NCBI RefSeq assembly: GCF_000170855.1
Contig: NZ_ABCQ01000004.1
Coordinates: forward strand, 1-64,000
Direction of reading: 5' to 3'
DNA length: 64,000 bases
Source of the DNA: Moritella sp. PE36
Lineage (GTDB): Bacteria > Pseudomonadota > Gammaproteobacteria > Enterobacterales > Moritellaceae
Position numbers and translations under genes: made by a program. The notes under the pieces were generated by a model. It did not search any database. It had not been told where the DNA came from and worked only from the letters and a program-made list of their open reading frames with translations. Below, piece after piece: positions 20,786 through 29,877 of this stretch; positions within the stretch are counted from its first letter, which is position 1, and each line of letters opens with the position of its first letter.

Positions 20786-21095
20786 GCTTTGAACAAATTA
20801 ATAGATTTATTCTGTGATATCGATGATTTCTTTAAAAATTCATACATAAGTGGAAAAATAATAATTTAAAGTGGTTAACACAAGCGTAATGAGGCAAGTC
20901 GTCTGTCTCGCTGAGAAATACTGACCATTATTATTGCATGTCACATCTCCGTAATTTCAAGAACTATTATCTTGGGCTTATTCGTCGTTACCACCTTCAA
21001 TATTTCCCAAATTTACTTAGCTATCCCCATTTTTAGACGTAATACCATCAGTTCTCGTCCAGATAAATGGTATAGGGCAGTACTGTACACCTCCT
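20786..21095 (+). pseudogene. Degenerate IS982-family transposase remnant
   Basis: Conceptual translation in shifting frames gives NKLIDLFCDIDDFF, LAE.LTIII and a FK(N)YYLG-like segment followed by RRYHLQYFPNLLSYPHF. These match the order of N-terminal motifs in IS982 transposases. Several stops and frameshifts are present and the catalytic region is missing. The ~740 bp between the VOC gene and the LysR gene contain only this remnant, R3 and A+T-rich DNA. Confidence 0.55.
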
Positions 21096-21249
21096 TAATT
21101 TGGAAAACATAATCCTAATCGAGGTTAATTACAATATTTTCGAATACCAAATAAGAGATATTTAGTGTATTTTAATGATTCAAAACAATAGTTAATCTAA
21201 TCAATCCTCCGTTTATATTTGATGAACGCAATCGAGTTATAGGTAGTAC

Positions 21250-22140
21250 ATGGAACGACAGTTTTTACGTAAAAATGGAATCACCTTAGAGCAATTAAGA
21301 TGCTTCGTGTGTGTTTATGAGACAAGAAGCATTACAAGTGCAACCCATACACTCGCTAAAACGCAATCAGCAGTAACATTAACACTCCAAAAATTTGAAG
21401 AAACCATTGGACAAGAGCTTTTTATTCGACGCGCTGGAAAAAATTTAGATAGGACTGAAAATGCGCAAGGAGTCTATATCAATGCGATTGACATATTAAA
21501 GCGTGTCAATACCCTGTGTAACGCAACAAAAGAAGTTGTTAGGGTTGGTATTCCCGACGACCTTTCAATGAATCAAATTATCAAGTTACAAAATTATCTA
21601 TTGTCATATTTTGTGGGCCGTATGGTTACATTCACTGTGGATAAAAACTCAAACCATAAATTGCAATTTTCTAATGGAAACATTGACCTTTATTTTCATA
21701 AGAAATTAAAGGTATCCACGGACACTCCCCTATTGTACGAAGGCAGGTTCCTTTATACTTCAAAGCTAATATGGGTTAGTAAAGAAAGGATTAATGTTGA
21801 CCTTATTGACTTTTTACCTTTGGTATCTTTCCACGAAGGGTGCATACCACGAGCAAGTCTAGATCACGCACTTGCACTTCTCCAAGTACCACATGAAATT
21901 ATGTTTGAGTCATTCAGCTGGACACAAAATATAGAAGCAATTAAATTCGGTTTTGGCGTAGGTGTCATACTCGATAGTATGCATACGGATGATTTGGTCG
22001 TACTTGGCTCAAATGATGGTTTTCCTGAACTTTGGGATATAGATATTTATTTGATTGGTCGACAAGGTTTTAAAGATGAACGACTTGCCGACGGGTTAAG
22101 CAATCTATTTAATCGACAAACTCCGATTGAGGGAGAGTAA
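21250..22140 (+). CDS. LysR-family regulator facing the dioxygenase/ilvA operon
   Basis: The 296-aa protein has an N-terminal HTH (RSITSATHTLAKTQSAVTLTL) and a LysR-like effector domain. It is convergent with the five-gene operon and its 3' end overlaps the threonine dehydratase gene by 32 bp. It is therefore the nearest candidate regulator, although it does not share a divergent promoter with the operon. The ligand is unknown; an amino acid is plausible given the neighbours. Confidence 0.8.
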   Translation: MERQFLRKNGITLEQLRCFVCVYETRSITSATHTLAKTQSAVTLTLQKFEETIGQELFIRRAGKNLDRTENAQGVYINAIDILKRVNTLCNATKEVVRVGIPDDLSMNQIIKLQNYLLSYFVGRMVTFTVDKNSNHKLQFSNGNIDLYFHKKLKVSTDTPLLYEGRFLYTSKLIWVSKERINVDLIDFLPLVSFHEGCIPRASLDHALALLQVPHEIMFESFSWTQNIEAIKFGFGVGVILDSMHTDDLVVLGSNDGFPELWDIDIYLIGRQGFKDERLADGLSNLFNRQTPIEGE

Positions 22141-23626
22141 CATCACTGATTGTACAAGAGTATTTTTCTAAAAACTCTTGTACACAAGGTTTGTAATTTG
22201 CCTCAATACCAAGTAGTAAGCTACAAAAACTCGATCCATCTTTTCGATAATTTATTGCAGTGAAGTCTACATTTGAATATATATGCTGTAAAATTATAAG
22301 TAGCTGCCCTTTCTTTTCAGGAAACTCGAACCTATAAAATTTCTCAGATTTTTTGGATGTAGTTAAGTTAGAATCACCTATCATAAATCTAAGATGAGAT
22401 TTCCCTACATCTGAATCCGTCATATCCAGCGCTTTGTAACCATTTTCTCGTAAAAGATCTAATGTTGAATTAACTAACGATGTGTCGTCAACAGAGCTGA
22501 AACTTACCATTATGTTGGCTTGCTCTGAAGCCGATTTCCTGTATTTAAGCTCAGTGATATCCACCTCTGAAAGTTGGTCCACTAATTTAATTAACTCACC
22601 TTGTTTTTCAGGAATGGTTAAATACACCAATTTTTCTTTTTTTTGCCCTAAATTACACCGCTGAGCAACATATTCGAGTTTTTGAAAATTCATGTTGCTA
22701 CCTGATAAAATAACGCCAATTTTTTTACCTTTTATATGATGATCTTTAAGGTATTTATATGCACCAGCTAAGCCTACTGCACCACTTCCTTCTGCAATAG
22801 CACGTGTATCTTCATGGATATACTGAATTGCTGAACATACTTCATCTTTAGAGACTGTCATGTGATCATCAATAGCATCTTTACATATCTCATAAGGTAG
22901 TTTTCCTATTTGTCCTACAGCGACTCCATCTGAAAATGAACATATACTATCCAATTTAGATATTACTTTTGCTCTCAGAGATACCCCCAGAGTCTGTGCT
23001 CCTTCAGGCTCAACAGCAATAATTTTTGTTGATGGACTAAGCGTATTCATCGCTATGGTTAACCCAGCTAAGAGGCCACCACCACCGACTTGTACAAATA
23101 GGTAGTCCAATTGTTCAACTTGTGATGCGAACTCCAGACCAATGGTCCCTTGACCACAAATAACCTCAATATCATCAAATGGATGAATTAAACTTAGATC
23201 ACGAGAATCAGCTAAATTATATGCGTAACGATATGCTTCATCATAGTTAACACCATGTAAAACGACATTAGCTCCATAACTTCTCACTGCATCGACTTTT
23301 ATCTTAGGAGTCGTATCTGGCATAACAATCGTAGCTGTTGTACCAAGTTCTTTGCAGACTTTCGCGACACCTTGAGCGTGGTTACCAGCAGACGCGGCAA
23401 CAACACCTCGATTCAATTGTATTAAAGGAAGCGATATAATCTTCTGATATGCTCCTCGTATTTTGAATGAATTAATATCTTGTAGATCTTCACGTTTTAA
23501 ATAAATGTCATTGTTAGTTTGTTTAGATAGGTTTACTAACCGATCTACTGGTGTTGGTTTTAGGTAGTCGAAAACAGGAGATGTTACAATTTTGTTGAAA
23601 TAGGATTCTATTATTTGAATTTGCAT
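22109..23626 (-). CDS. ilvA: Threonine dehydratase, biosynthetic IlvA-like
   Basis: IlvA-type PLP enzymes deaminate threonine to 2-oxobutyrate, the first step to isoleucine. The 505-aa length matches biosynthetic IlvA. The catalytic domain (about 1-330) has the PLP lysine in INSFKIRGAYQ, the SAGNHAQGV loop, and the glycine-rich VGGGGLLAGL. Two ACT-like regulatory domains follow (KEKLVYLTIPEKQGELIKL and SEKFYRFEFPEKKGQLLII). It is the last gene of the operon, 10 bp after the desaturase, with AAGG near its start. Its place here suggests precursor supply or a resistant copy rather than housekeeping, but that is inference. Confidence 0.88.
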   Translation of the reverse strand: MQIQIIESYFNKIVTSPVFDYLKPTPVDRLVNLSKQTNNDIYLKREDLQDINSFKIRGAYQKIISLPLIQLNRGVVAASAGNHAQGVAKVCKELGTTATIVMPDTTPKIKVDAVRSYGANVVLHGVNYDEAYRYAYNLADSRDLSLIHPFDDIEVICGQGTIGLEFASQVEQLDYLFVQVGGGGLLAGLTIAMNTLSPSTKIIAVEPEGAQTLGVSLRAKVISKLDSICSFSDGVAVGQIGKLPYEICKDAIDDHMTVSKDEVCSAIQYIHEDTRAIAEGSGAVGLAGAYKYLKDHHIKGKKIGVILSGSNMNFQKLEYVAQRCNLGQKKEKLVYLTIPEKQGELIKLVDQLSEVDITELKYRKSASEQANIMVSFSSVDDTSLVNSTLDLLRENGYKALDMTDSDVGKSHLRFMIGDSNLTTSKKSEKFYRFEFPEKKGQLLIILQHIYSNVDFTAINYRKDGSSFCSLLLGIEANYKPCVQEFLEKYSCTISDVTLPQSEFVD

Positions 23627-23636
23627 GCTGACTACC

Positions 23637-24767
23637 TTAATCTATGTTATTTTCGATCTGATTCGTAACTACTGGTGACAGTGCTAATTGATCAAAAACT
23701 ATTCCAATTGCATTATGGATCCCCCAAACCTCTAAGTAAGGAGGCTCTTCTTCATGAATCTTCAAGATAGCGTCATTGCGGAGTTGAGCAGCGTTAACCC
23801 AGTTAACCACGATAGGGTGACGATGATGAAAGTCGTGTTGAGGTAAATCGCCAACAAGAATAAATAGCCTAACTGGTAGATGATAAGCTAAATTACACAC
23901 GTACCACATGAATAAATTATTGCGCTTAACGGGATACTGTAAGCCGCAAAATCGTCCCCAAGAAATATCAGCGTAGAAATAAGGAGTATTTTTCCTATTC
24001 TCCAAGTTTCCGTACCACAAATGTTCACTAATAATCTCAATGAATGCACTTATTTGATATAAAATTACTAGCGCCAAGAATATAAAGATAAATGCTGAGT
24101 AATTTTGTTGTTCGATAATCAACCATCCCACTAAGCAATAGTAAGATAGAGATATGGCAGTGCGAATCGGCTTAGTACTGTTAATATTGTATGCTAATCG
24201 TTTTAGTATAAATTTAATGTGGAAAAGTGGGGAAACTAAGCATAACCAAAAGCTTAAGCGTAATTCTTGTGCTGTCAATCCCGGTTTTACACCTGACTTA
24301 GTAAGAAAAATAAGAATTGGATCTCTTTCCGTTGCAAAACTGTCTGGCGCATGGTGTGTCTTACAGTGATCTTTTTTATAACTATGATAATCTTGACTCA
24401 AAGTAATAATTGAACAAAATTCGCCTATCAGCATATCGAATAACTCGTTACCACTTAGACGATTATGCACCGCTTGGTGTATTACTACTGCAGCTAGCCT
24501 TCGTGACATTGCAACTATGAGAAGGGCACAAACTCCTTGCACGTAGTAATTGTAAGATACTAAAACGCCGTATAGACCACCAAATAATCCCAAAATTGTA
24601 AATAAAGTATATGTACACCAATTAAAAACAGTATTTGTTGTTTTAGTTGAATGAGCTTTTCCTGTTAACCATGTGGAAAATCTATTTGGTATTAAACTAT
24701 TGTCATATGAGTCTCTAATTTCTTGAGATAATTTTGGATTCACGTTGGGATTGTTTTGTATATTCAT
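23637..24767 (-). CDS. Membrane di-iron desaturase/hydroxylase-like protein
   Basis: The 376-aa protein has hydrophobic helices near residues 47-87, 175-190, 205-245 and 285-305. The histidine boxes of the fatty-acid-desaturase superfamily are intact: H97-x3-H101, H134-x3-HH (138/139) and H311-xx-HH (314/315). An extra SEHLWYG segment (H249) and H295 are also present. Such enzymes use a di-iron centre and electrons from ferredoxin; a ferredoxin gene lies 7 bp upstream. Most members act on lipids. RtxC of rhizobitoxine synthesis is a relative that desaturates an amino-acid derivative, which would suit this operon. The substrate is unproven. Confidence 0.8.
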   Translation of the reverse strand: MNIQNNPNVNPKLSQEIRDSYDNSLIPNRFSTWLTGKAHSTKTTNTVFNWCTYTLFTILGLFGGLYGVLVSYNYYVQGVCALLIVAMSRRLAAVVIHQAVHNRLSGNELFDMLIGEFCSIITLSQDYHSYKKDHCKTHHAPDSFATERDPILIFLTKSGVKPGLTAQELRLSFWLCLVSPLFHIKFILKRLAYNINSTKPIRTAISLSYYCLVGWLIIEQQNYSAFIFIFLALVILYQISAFIEIISEHLWYGNLENRKNTPYFYADISWGRFCGLQYPVKRNNLFMWYVCNLAYHLPVRLFILVGDLPQHDFHHRHPIVVNWVNAAQLRNDAILKIHEEEPPYLEVWGIHNAIGIVFDQLALSPVVTNQIENNID

Positions 24768-24774
24768 TTTAGAC

Positions 24775-25020
24775 CTATTGGATTATTTCTATATCAGTTT
24801 CTGGATAACTTTGACAAGCTAATGGCTTTTGGCTGTAGTTTTTAAGCTCTCCAGAAACTAGTTGAAACCTACACTGACCACATACACCTGAGCCACAGTT
24901 GTGTCGCATCGAAACATTGTTCTCAATGGCAGCCTGTAATATTGTTTTTTTAGAGGTCGTCTCAAACGTTTTTTTGTTCATTGTAATAGTTACTTTTTTA
25001 CCTATTAACCAACTAAGCAT
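24775..25020 (-). CDS. [2Fe-2S] plant-type ferredoxin
   Basis: The 81-aa protein has the cluster ligands C42-x4-C47-x2-C50 (RHNCGSGVCGQCRF) and C69 in PLACQ. The fold pattern is that of ferredoxin domains that feed oxygenases and desaturases. The start overlaps the exporter stop by 8 bp and the desaturase follows after 7 bp, so it is very likely the electron donor to that enzyme. No ferredoxin reductase is encoded nearby, so a housekeeping reductase would be needed. Confidence 0.88.
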   Translation of the reverse strand: MLSWLIGKKVTITMNKKTFETTSKKTILQAAIENNVSMRHNCGSGVCGQCRFQLVSGELKNYSQKPLACQSYPETDIEIIQ

Positions 25021-25903
25021 TTTTCATATTGCCTTTTATGTAATTGATTGAATTGTAGGTAATTAAAGATAGTAAAATCACTATCACACCAGATATCTCA
25101 ATGTGGGTCAGTTTCAAATCATAAATAATTACATCTAACGAAAGAGCTACTATCGGATATACAAATGACATGATCGCTAAACTGGAAATATCTGATTTTT
25201 CATAAGCACCATAAAGAAATATGTACATAAATCCAGTATGTACTAGTCCTAAAATTATCAGGTTGTGGCCAGTCGGTATATTCGCAATGAAATTATCAAC
25301 ATCAACAAAATTTATGAATACGACGCATCCAATGCACAAGTGACACATGGCTATAAATGTGGGTTTTAATTTTGTGATTTTCTTTGTGTAAATTGTCGAT
25401 ATAGCATAAAGGGTTGCAGCTACTAGAGCGTTAATTACACCGGAAACTTTAACTTCGCTTTGTTGGATATCCCCACCTAAAACGACAATAACAAGCCCAA
25501 TAAAGGCGATGACAATTAGAATTAAGCTCTCTAACTTTATCTTTTCTTTAAGTAAAAATGCACCAAGAATCATGAGAATAAAAGGCTGAGTATTGTAAAT
25601 TACGGTTGTTATTCCGATGGAAAGTGTTTTATATGACTCGAATAGAAATAACCAGTTGAATACCAATGTTAGACCTCCAACGAGCAGCATTAGTAGAGTT
25701 TTAAACGTGATATCAGCTCGGTCTGGATATAACTTGAAGATCCAGACATAGCCAAATAAAAATAGAGCCCCAATTATACAGCGAACAAAAACGATGTTAG
25801 CTGAAACCTGTTGTGACTCTAATGCGAAATAACCAATCGAGCCAGAAAGAATCATCGCAATTAGCATGTATAAGCGACCTATAGTGTCTGTCGAATACTT
25901 CAT
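25013..25903 (-). CDS. EamA/DMT-superfamily exporter (RhtA-like)
   Basis: The 296-aa protein has ten predicted helices in two EamA repeats; the second starts near SGVINALVAATLYAIST. Members such as RhtA and YdcZ-like proteins export amino acids and small metabolites. The start (25903) follows the dioxygenase stop with one base between (TGAAATG), showing translational coupling. In Bacillus thuringiensis an RhtA-type exporter is paired with isoleucine dioxygenase, so export of the modified amino acid is the likely role here (inference). Confidence 0.8.
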   Translation of the reverse strand: MKYSTDTIGRLYMLIAMILSGSIGYFALESQQVSANIVFVRCIIGALFLFGYVWIFKLYPDRADITFKTLLMLLVGGLTLVFNWLFLFESYKTLSIGITTVIYNTQPFILMILGAFLLKEKIKLESLILIVIAFIGLVIVVLGGDIQQSEVKVSGVINALVAATLYAISTIYTKKITKLKPTFIAMCHLCIGCVVFINFVDVDNFIANIPTGHNLIILGLVHTGFMYIFLYGAYEKSDISSLAIMSFVYPIVALSLDVIIYDLKLTHIEISGVIVILLSLITYNSINYIKGNMKNA

Positions 25904-25904
25904 T

Positions 25905-26618
25905 TCAATAGTGTCCTTGGTTTTGTTGAGAGGGATTTTCTAAATTGATAAGCATAACGTCTCTACGAGAAGTACCACTGGACGAGCCGATAGGAGTAAC
26001 GGCATGCTTTAAAGAAGGGTCAACAACTAGACAATCCATAAAATGAGTTAACCGTATGACATTGGTCGGCATATCATCGAAACCTGAGATAACATTATCA
26101 GCTCCTAATGTATTAGCTGTAAGGTTTATTAGATGAATAAAAACAAGAGGTTCGTCATCTTGGTGTAACCAAACAGGAGAGCTATATGAAGCCTCTCCTT
26201 CTTGGGCTTGATAGCGTATAAAGTGTATGCTGATATTGGCTGTTGCTGCGTCATTTAACTCACAATACTTTCGAATGTATGGTTCATGTTCACGAAATAA
26301 AGCCTTAAATACAGGTATGTTTAGAAGGCTACCTTCAATAGTATTAAATGAACGTGACATTCCTCCATTTAAGTTATTAGCGTTACCTGATTGAAAATAG
26401 TTCTGAGTGGAAGCTTTTAGAAGCTTACGCGTAGAGTAGTGATACTCTACTTTTAGCATGCCTCTAATTCTGACTGGAGAGTATGGGTCCAAATCAATAT
26501 TATCATTGAAGAACTCTCTGAAGTCTGATATTTCATTCAATTCTAAGCTGTGGTCAGATAATAGAGCAGAACCTTTAATGAATTTAAATCCGTTTACGTA
26601 TGGGTATGGAATATCCAT
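25905..26618 (-). CDS. 2OG-Fe(II) dioxygenase, BsmA/isoleucine-dioxygenase type
   Basis: The 237-aa protein matches the 2OG-Fe_Oxy_2 family of free-amino-acid hydroxylases, which includes isoleucine 4-hydroxylase IDO. Visible are the iron triad H152-x-D154 (VWLHQDDEPLVFIHLINL) and H205 (DPSLKHAVTPIG), with R219 in TSRRDVMLIN as probable 2-oxoglutarate ligand. The conserved block VIRLTHFMDCLVVDPS is typical of the family. The ATG at 26618 is chosen because AAGGAA lies 6 bp upstream; an earlier ATG (26663) has none. It is first in the five-gene operon, with the IS66 remnant beginning ~140 bp upstream. The substrate is predicted to be a branched-chain or related amino acid. Confidence 0.82.
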   Translation of the reverse strand: MDIPYPYVNGFKFIKGSALLSDHSLELNEISDFREFFNDNIDLDPYSPVRIRGMLKVEYHYSTRKLLKASTQNYFQSGNANNLNGGMSRSFNTIEGSLLNIPVFKALFREHEPYIRKYCELNDAATANISIHFIRYQAQEGEASYSSPVWLHQDDEPLVFIHLINLTANTLGADNVISGFDDMPTNVIRLTHFMDCLVVDPSLKHAVTPIGSSSGTSRRDVMLINLENPSQQNQGHY

Positions 26619-26781
26619 GTGTATTTCCTTTTTGTTTGGGTATGGAAATACTATATTCATCATAAGCCTTTGAATAATTTTATTTATTTATGACTTATGA
26701 CTTTTTTTAATGGGTCAGAGAGTTTAGATGAAAATGGATATGATGTAAGTAAGCATAGTTAGGCGGTGAAGCCTGATATCA

Positions 26782-28261
26782 TCAGGCGTCTAGGTCTGCA
26801 TTCCAAGGTAATAAATCACTTAAATCAGCAAATTCATCCCGTTGCGGCAGTTCTGTGAAGAGTTTTTGGAAGTATAAATACGGGTTTATATCGTTCGCAC
26901 GACAAGTCATCACAATACTGTAAAGTACTGCGCTCGCGTCTGCACCATCCACTGATTGGCTGAACATCCAATTTTTACGACTTGTGGTAAATGGCCTAAC
27001 ATCCCGTTCGGTAATGTTATTATCAATCCCTAATTCACCCGAATTAAGATAGCTCCTCAGCTTTTCCCATTGATTTAAGGTATAGCTAATGGCCACGCCT
27101 ATTTTACTTTTCGGGGTGACTGTTGTTGCACTTTTTCTTAGCCATTCATGAAATTGCTGCAAGACTGGTTTGGCTTTTTTCTCAATTGCGTAAAGCGATT
27201 GAATGTAATTTAATGCCACGGTGGCTTTGCCAGTTTTTTTGGGCTGCGCGGTTAAGGGGCATCGTGAAACTTACGTCTTGCATGAGCCCAGCAACCAACA
27301 GGAATAATATCGTCGATATTTTCATAAGCACTGTAACCATCGCATTGTAAGTAACCTGCAAACCCAGCTAAGAATGTTTTAGGGCAGCGACGTGCGCGAC
27401 TCGGTTGGTAATCGTAGATTACAACCGGCTTTGCCGTGTATTCATTACTACGATAAACCCACATGTATGATTTTTGCTGTGCAGTTCGATCTTTTTCATC
27501 AAGTACTTGGATCGTTGTTTCATCTGCGCAGAGCGTTGATTGAGCAAGTAAATGTGTTTTCATTACCGCTATTAATGGGCTGAGTAATTCAGCGCTTTTA
27601 ATACACCAATTAGCCAATGTGCCTCGGGTGATTTCAAGACCACCGCGAGCAAAGATATCAGTCAAACGATAGAGCGGTAATGCATCGCAGTATTTAGCAA
27701 CGACAACAGCGGCAAGCGCTTCGGGGCTAGCAATGCTGCCAGGTATTGGCTGTGCTGGTTTTGGGGCGGTTACTACTGATGAGCTAATGGACGTTGCTTC
27801 GCATTCACGGCAAGCATATTTAGTTTGTCTGTGTTTAATAACGCTGATTTTTTCTGGAATGATCTTAACTTGTTCGCTTATCTGTTCACCACACGCATGC
27901 ATATCATGGCCACAGCATGAGCATGTTGGCGTCTCGATAACGTAAGACTTTTCTTCTCGTTCAAGATGTTTTGGTAAGTCCTTTTCGTACGCGAGGTTTG
28001 CTTTCTGATTGGTTTTCTTCAGCTTCGTTAAATGTGCCCTTTGGCATCTTTTCACTGCGTGAACCAAATTCTTTTTTACGGTTGATTTTTAACTGCTCTA
28101 AAGCAATGTTAAGGCTGCTTTGAAGCTTTTTATTTTTAGCAGATAACACTTTGTCATCTGTATTCAAATCGATACTTTTAGAGCTAAGCACCTGATTTTA
28201 CGCTGCAACTTTCCAGAATTTGTTTTAATTTTTCAATATCATCAGGTAGTTCTGTTGTCAT
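26782..28261 (-). pseudogene. tnpC: IS66 transposase TnpC, frameshifted
   Basis: The start MTTELPDDIEKLKQIL (28261) stops at 28184. The frame then shifts to LEQLKINRKKEFGSRSEKMP, again near 28020 to the zinc-binding CSCCGHDM and catalytic parts (LCADETTIQVLDEK, LQCDGYSAYENI), and again near 27240 to the C-terminal LGIDNNITERDVRPF block. All IS66 TnpC domains are recognisable but split over four frames, so no functional transposase can be made. Confidence 0.85.
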
Positions 28262-28345
28262 TTATTAGCGCTCAATACAAGTAGATAGCGCTAGTTTGCC
28301 TGTTGTATTGGATCATGCAACACTCAATTGTCGATCCAGTGACGA

Positions 28346-28696
28346 TCACCTCACTGCGAGACCATTTAAAGGCTTGTGTGCATGAGCGGTTTCTAATGAT
28401 AATCCTGAGAGCAACCAATTTAGCTGATGTTGGTTGATTGTCAGTACGTCTTGCTCATCAGTAGCGCAAGGCCACTTAAACCGGCCTTTCTCTAAGCGCC
28501 GATAATAAAGCCAGAAACCATTGGTATCCCAAAATAAGATCTTAATTTTGTCGCGATGGCGATTACAAAAAATAAACCAAGCTTCGCTCAGCGGGTCCAT
28601 TTCCAGTACATCACTGACAATTAAAGATAAGCCGTCAATGGATTTACGCATATCTGTATGTCCAGTAACGAGGTAGATCAGCTTGTGTGGTGTCAT
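28346..28696 (-). CDS. tnpB: IS66 accessory protein TnpB
   Basis: The 116-aa protein matches IS66 TnpB (Orf2): LVTGHTDMRKSIDGLSLIV, a RHRDKIKILFWDTNGFWLYYRRLEKGRF block and a C-terminal LNWLLSGL. The reading frame is intact. It overlaps the tnpA stop by the ATGA arrangement at 28693-28696. With tnpA and tnpC broken it can have no transposition role by itself. Confidence 0.9.
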   Translation of the reverse strand: MTPHKLIYLVTGHTDMRKSIDGLSLIVSDVLEMDPLSEAWFIFCNRHRDKIKILFWDTNGFWLYYRRLEKGRFKWPCATDEQDVLTINQHQLNWLLSGLSLETAHAHKPLNGLAVR

Positions 28697-29001
28697 GCTG
28701 ATAACACGCTTAAAAATTGCTGTAATTTACTCGGTTCTAATGACGCGGGAAATGAAAATTGATAACCATTAGGTAATGTTAGAGTGAGTTGCTCGTCAGG
28801 TTTAGTTTCAGGAAATACGAGTGGTATAACCTTCTGCTTATTTGTTCTTTTTGGTGATAGCTAGCTTAGTTTTTTAGCCCAGAAATTAAATGTGGATACG
28901 GTAATGTTATTGCGTTTACAGAATTCTGATTTGTTTAGGCCACTTTCAGCTTGCAGCTGAAATATGCGCTGCCAATGTTGTTCTTTTTTATTTTGTAACA
29001 T
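28693..29001 (-). pseudogene. tnpA: IS66 TnpA with nonsense codon
   Basis: The reading MLQNKKEQHWQRIFQLQAES and KSEFCKRNNITVSTFNFWAKK is the IS66 TnpA helix-turn-helix. It is stopped by TAG at 28861-28863, after which the same frame continues LSPKRTNKQKVIPLVFPE to the normal end. Only one base change is needed to restore it. Confidence 0.82.
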
Positions 29002-29193
29002 GGTTTTATCCCTTCATTTAATGAAGAGATAATCATGCAATAACTGAAAATATTTGGTAGGTGGGGTTAACTAACCGTGTATGGACACAACCTCTATTGC
29101 AAGTAAAATTTATAAATTTGTCTATTGAAGTATTGTAACAGTGGGTTTCATTAATTTTATTTCAGACCTTTAGGTTGGCTAACGCTAAATGTA

Positions 29194-29397
29194 TAACGGC
29201 TAAGCAATACTGACCACTATTTTAAGTTAATTCTTGTAAATTATAAGACATGATAAATCCTTCCCTCCTTGCATTATCAAATATATGGCAAACAGATATG
29301 ATCATATTGCGAATGAGTAAAAGATCTAACACGAAACGGGGCAAACTTGGCTTAGAGTGAACACCCTAAGCGGTTGATGGACATAACCTTGTTATAT
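29194..29397 (+). repeat. Dispersed repeat R4
   Basis: It begins CGGCTAAGCAATACTGACC, then ATTCTTGTAAATTAT, ATGGCAAACAGATATGATCA, CTAACACGAAACGGGGCA, and a GGCTTAGAGTGAACACCCTAAGC palindrome, ending CATAACCTTGTTAT. The rest of the gap from the IS66 end to 29535 holds nothing identifiable. Confidence 0.7.
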
Positions 29398-29534
29398 TTA
29401 TTATACTAGCGGATGGTTATACTTATTAGATTTTATAGGGGAAGTGAAAGAATCTAACTGATACCCTCACCCCATTTGAACTTCTAAACGGTAACTTCAA
29501 CTTTATAACATGTAGTTATGTGGTTTTTAACAAC

Positions 29535-29873
29535 TTATGCAAAGAAACAAAAAGCTAAAGGCAACAAACTAGCTATGAAGAATCTATGACCTAAATTTGT
29601 ACTTTCCAACTTGGTAATAGTTGTTGTTTTAGGTGAATTGTTTTCTATTAAACTGCTAGCAACTACTCCAGCGACATTACTCGGATCACTGTACCCGACC
29701 TTATGACCTGAGAATGAAAACACTGTTCCCAATCCAATTAGTAGTAGCATCGAATAAAATGCATAATCACTTGCAAATAAGATATTCAAGTCGCCAGAAG
29801 TAAACTCAAACACATAAATAGCGCTAAAAGACAGAAAATTCGATAAGGTTATGAATACTATTAATTTTCTCAT
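29535..29873 (-). CDS. Small membrane protein of unknown function
   Basis: 112 aa with an N-terminal hydrophobic helix (about 3-22), a second (about 35-53) and a C-terminal one (about 97-110). The start MRKLIVFITL at 29873 is chosen over an upstream codon because AAAGGA lies 8-13 bp before it. It begins 4 bp after the stop of a preceding 59-aa ORF, suggesting a two-gene unit. No family was recognised. The region resembles integron-cassette DNA in style. Confidence 0.5.
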   Translation of the reverse strand: MRKLIVFITLSNFLSFSAIYVFEFTSGDLNILFASDYAFYSMLLLIGLGTVFSFSGHKVGYSDPSNVAGVVASSLIENNSPKTTTITKLESTNLGHRFFIASLLPLAFCFFA

Positions 29874-29877
29874 TTTA

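Larger units (their letters stand above)
26760..29085 (-). mobile_element. Decayed IS66-family insertion sequence
   Basis: The order tnpA-tnpB-tnpC on the minus strand is standard for IS66. tnpB is intact, tnpA has a nonsense codon and tnpC has at least three frame breaks, so the element should be immobile. Exact ends were not resolved: GTAAGTAAGCATAGTTAG lies near the left edge (about 26744) and a CCATACACGGTTAG-like sequence (minus strand) near the right (about 29075), with only partial similarity. No clear 8-bp target duplication was seen. Confidence 0.8.

Noticed and set aside
26618-26663. Upstream ATG for the dioxygenase gene
   Set aside because: No Shine-Dalgarno, and the added residues do not belong to the family; the ATG at 26618 has AAGGAA.
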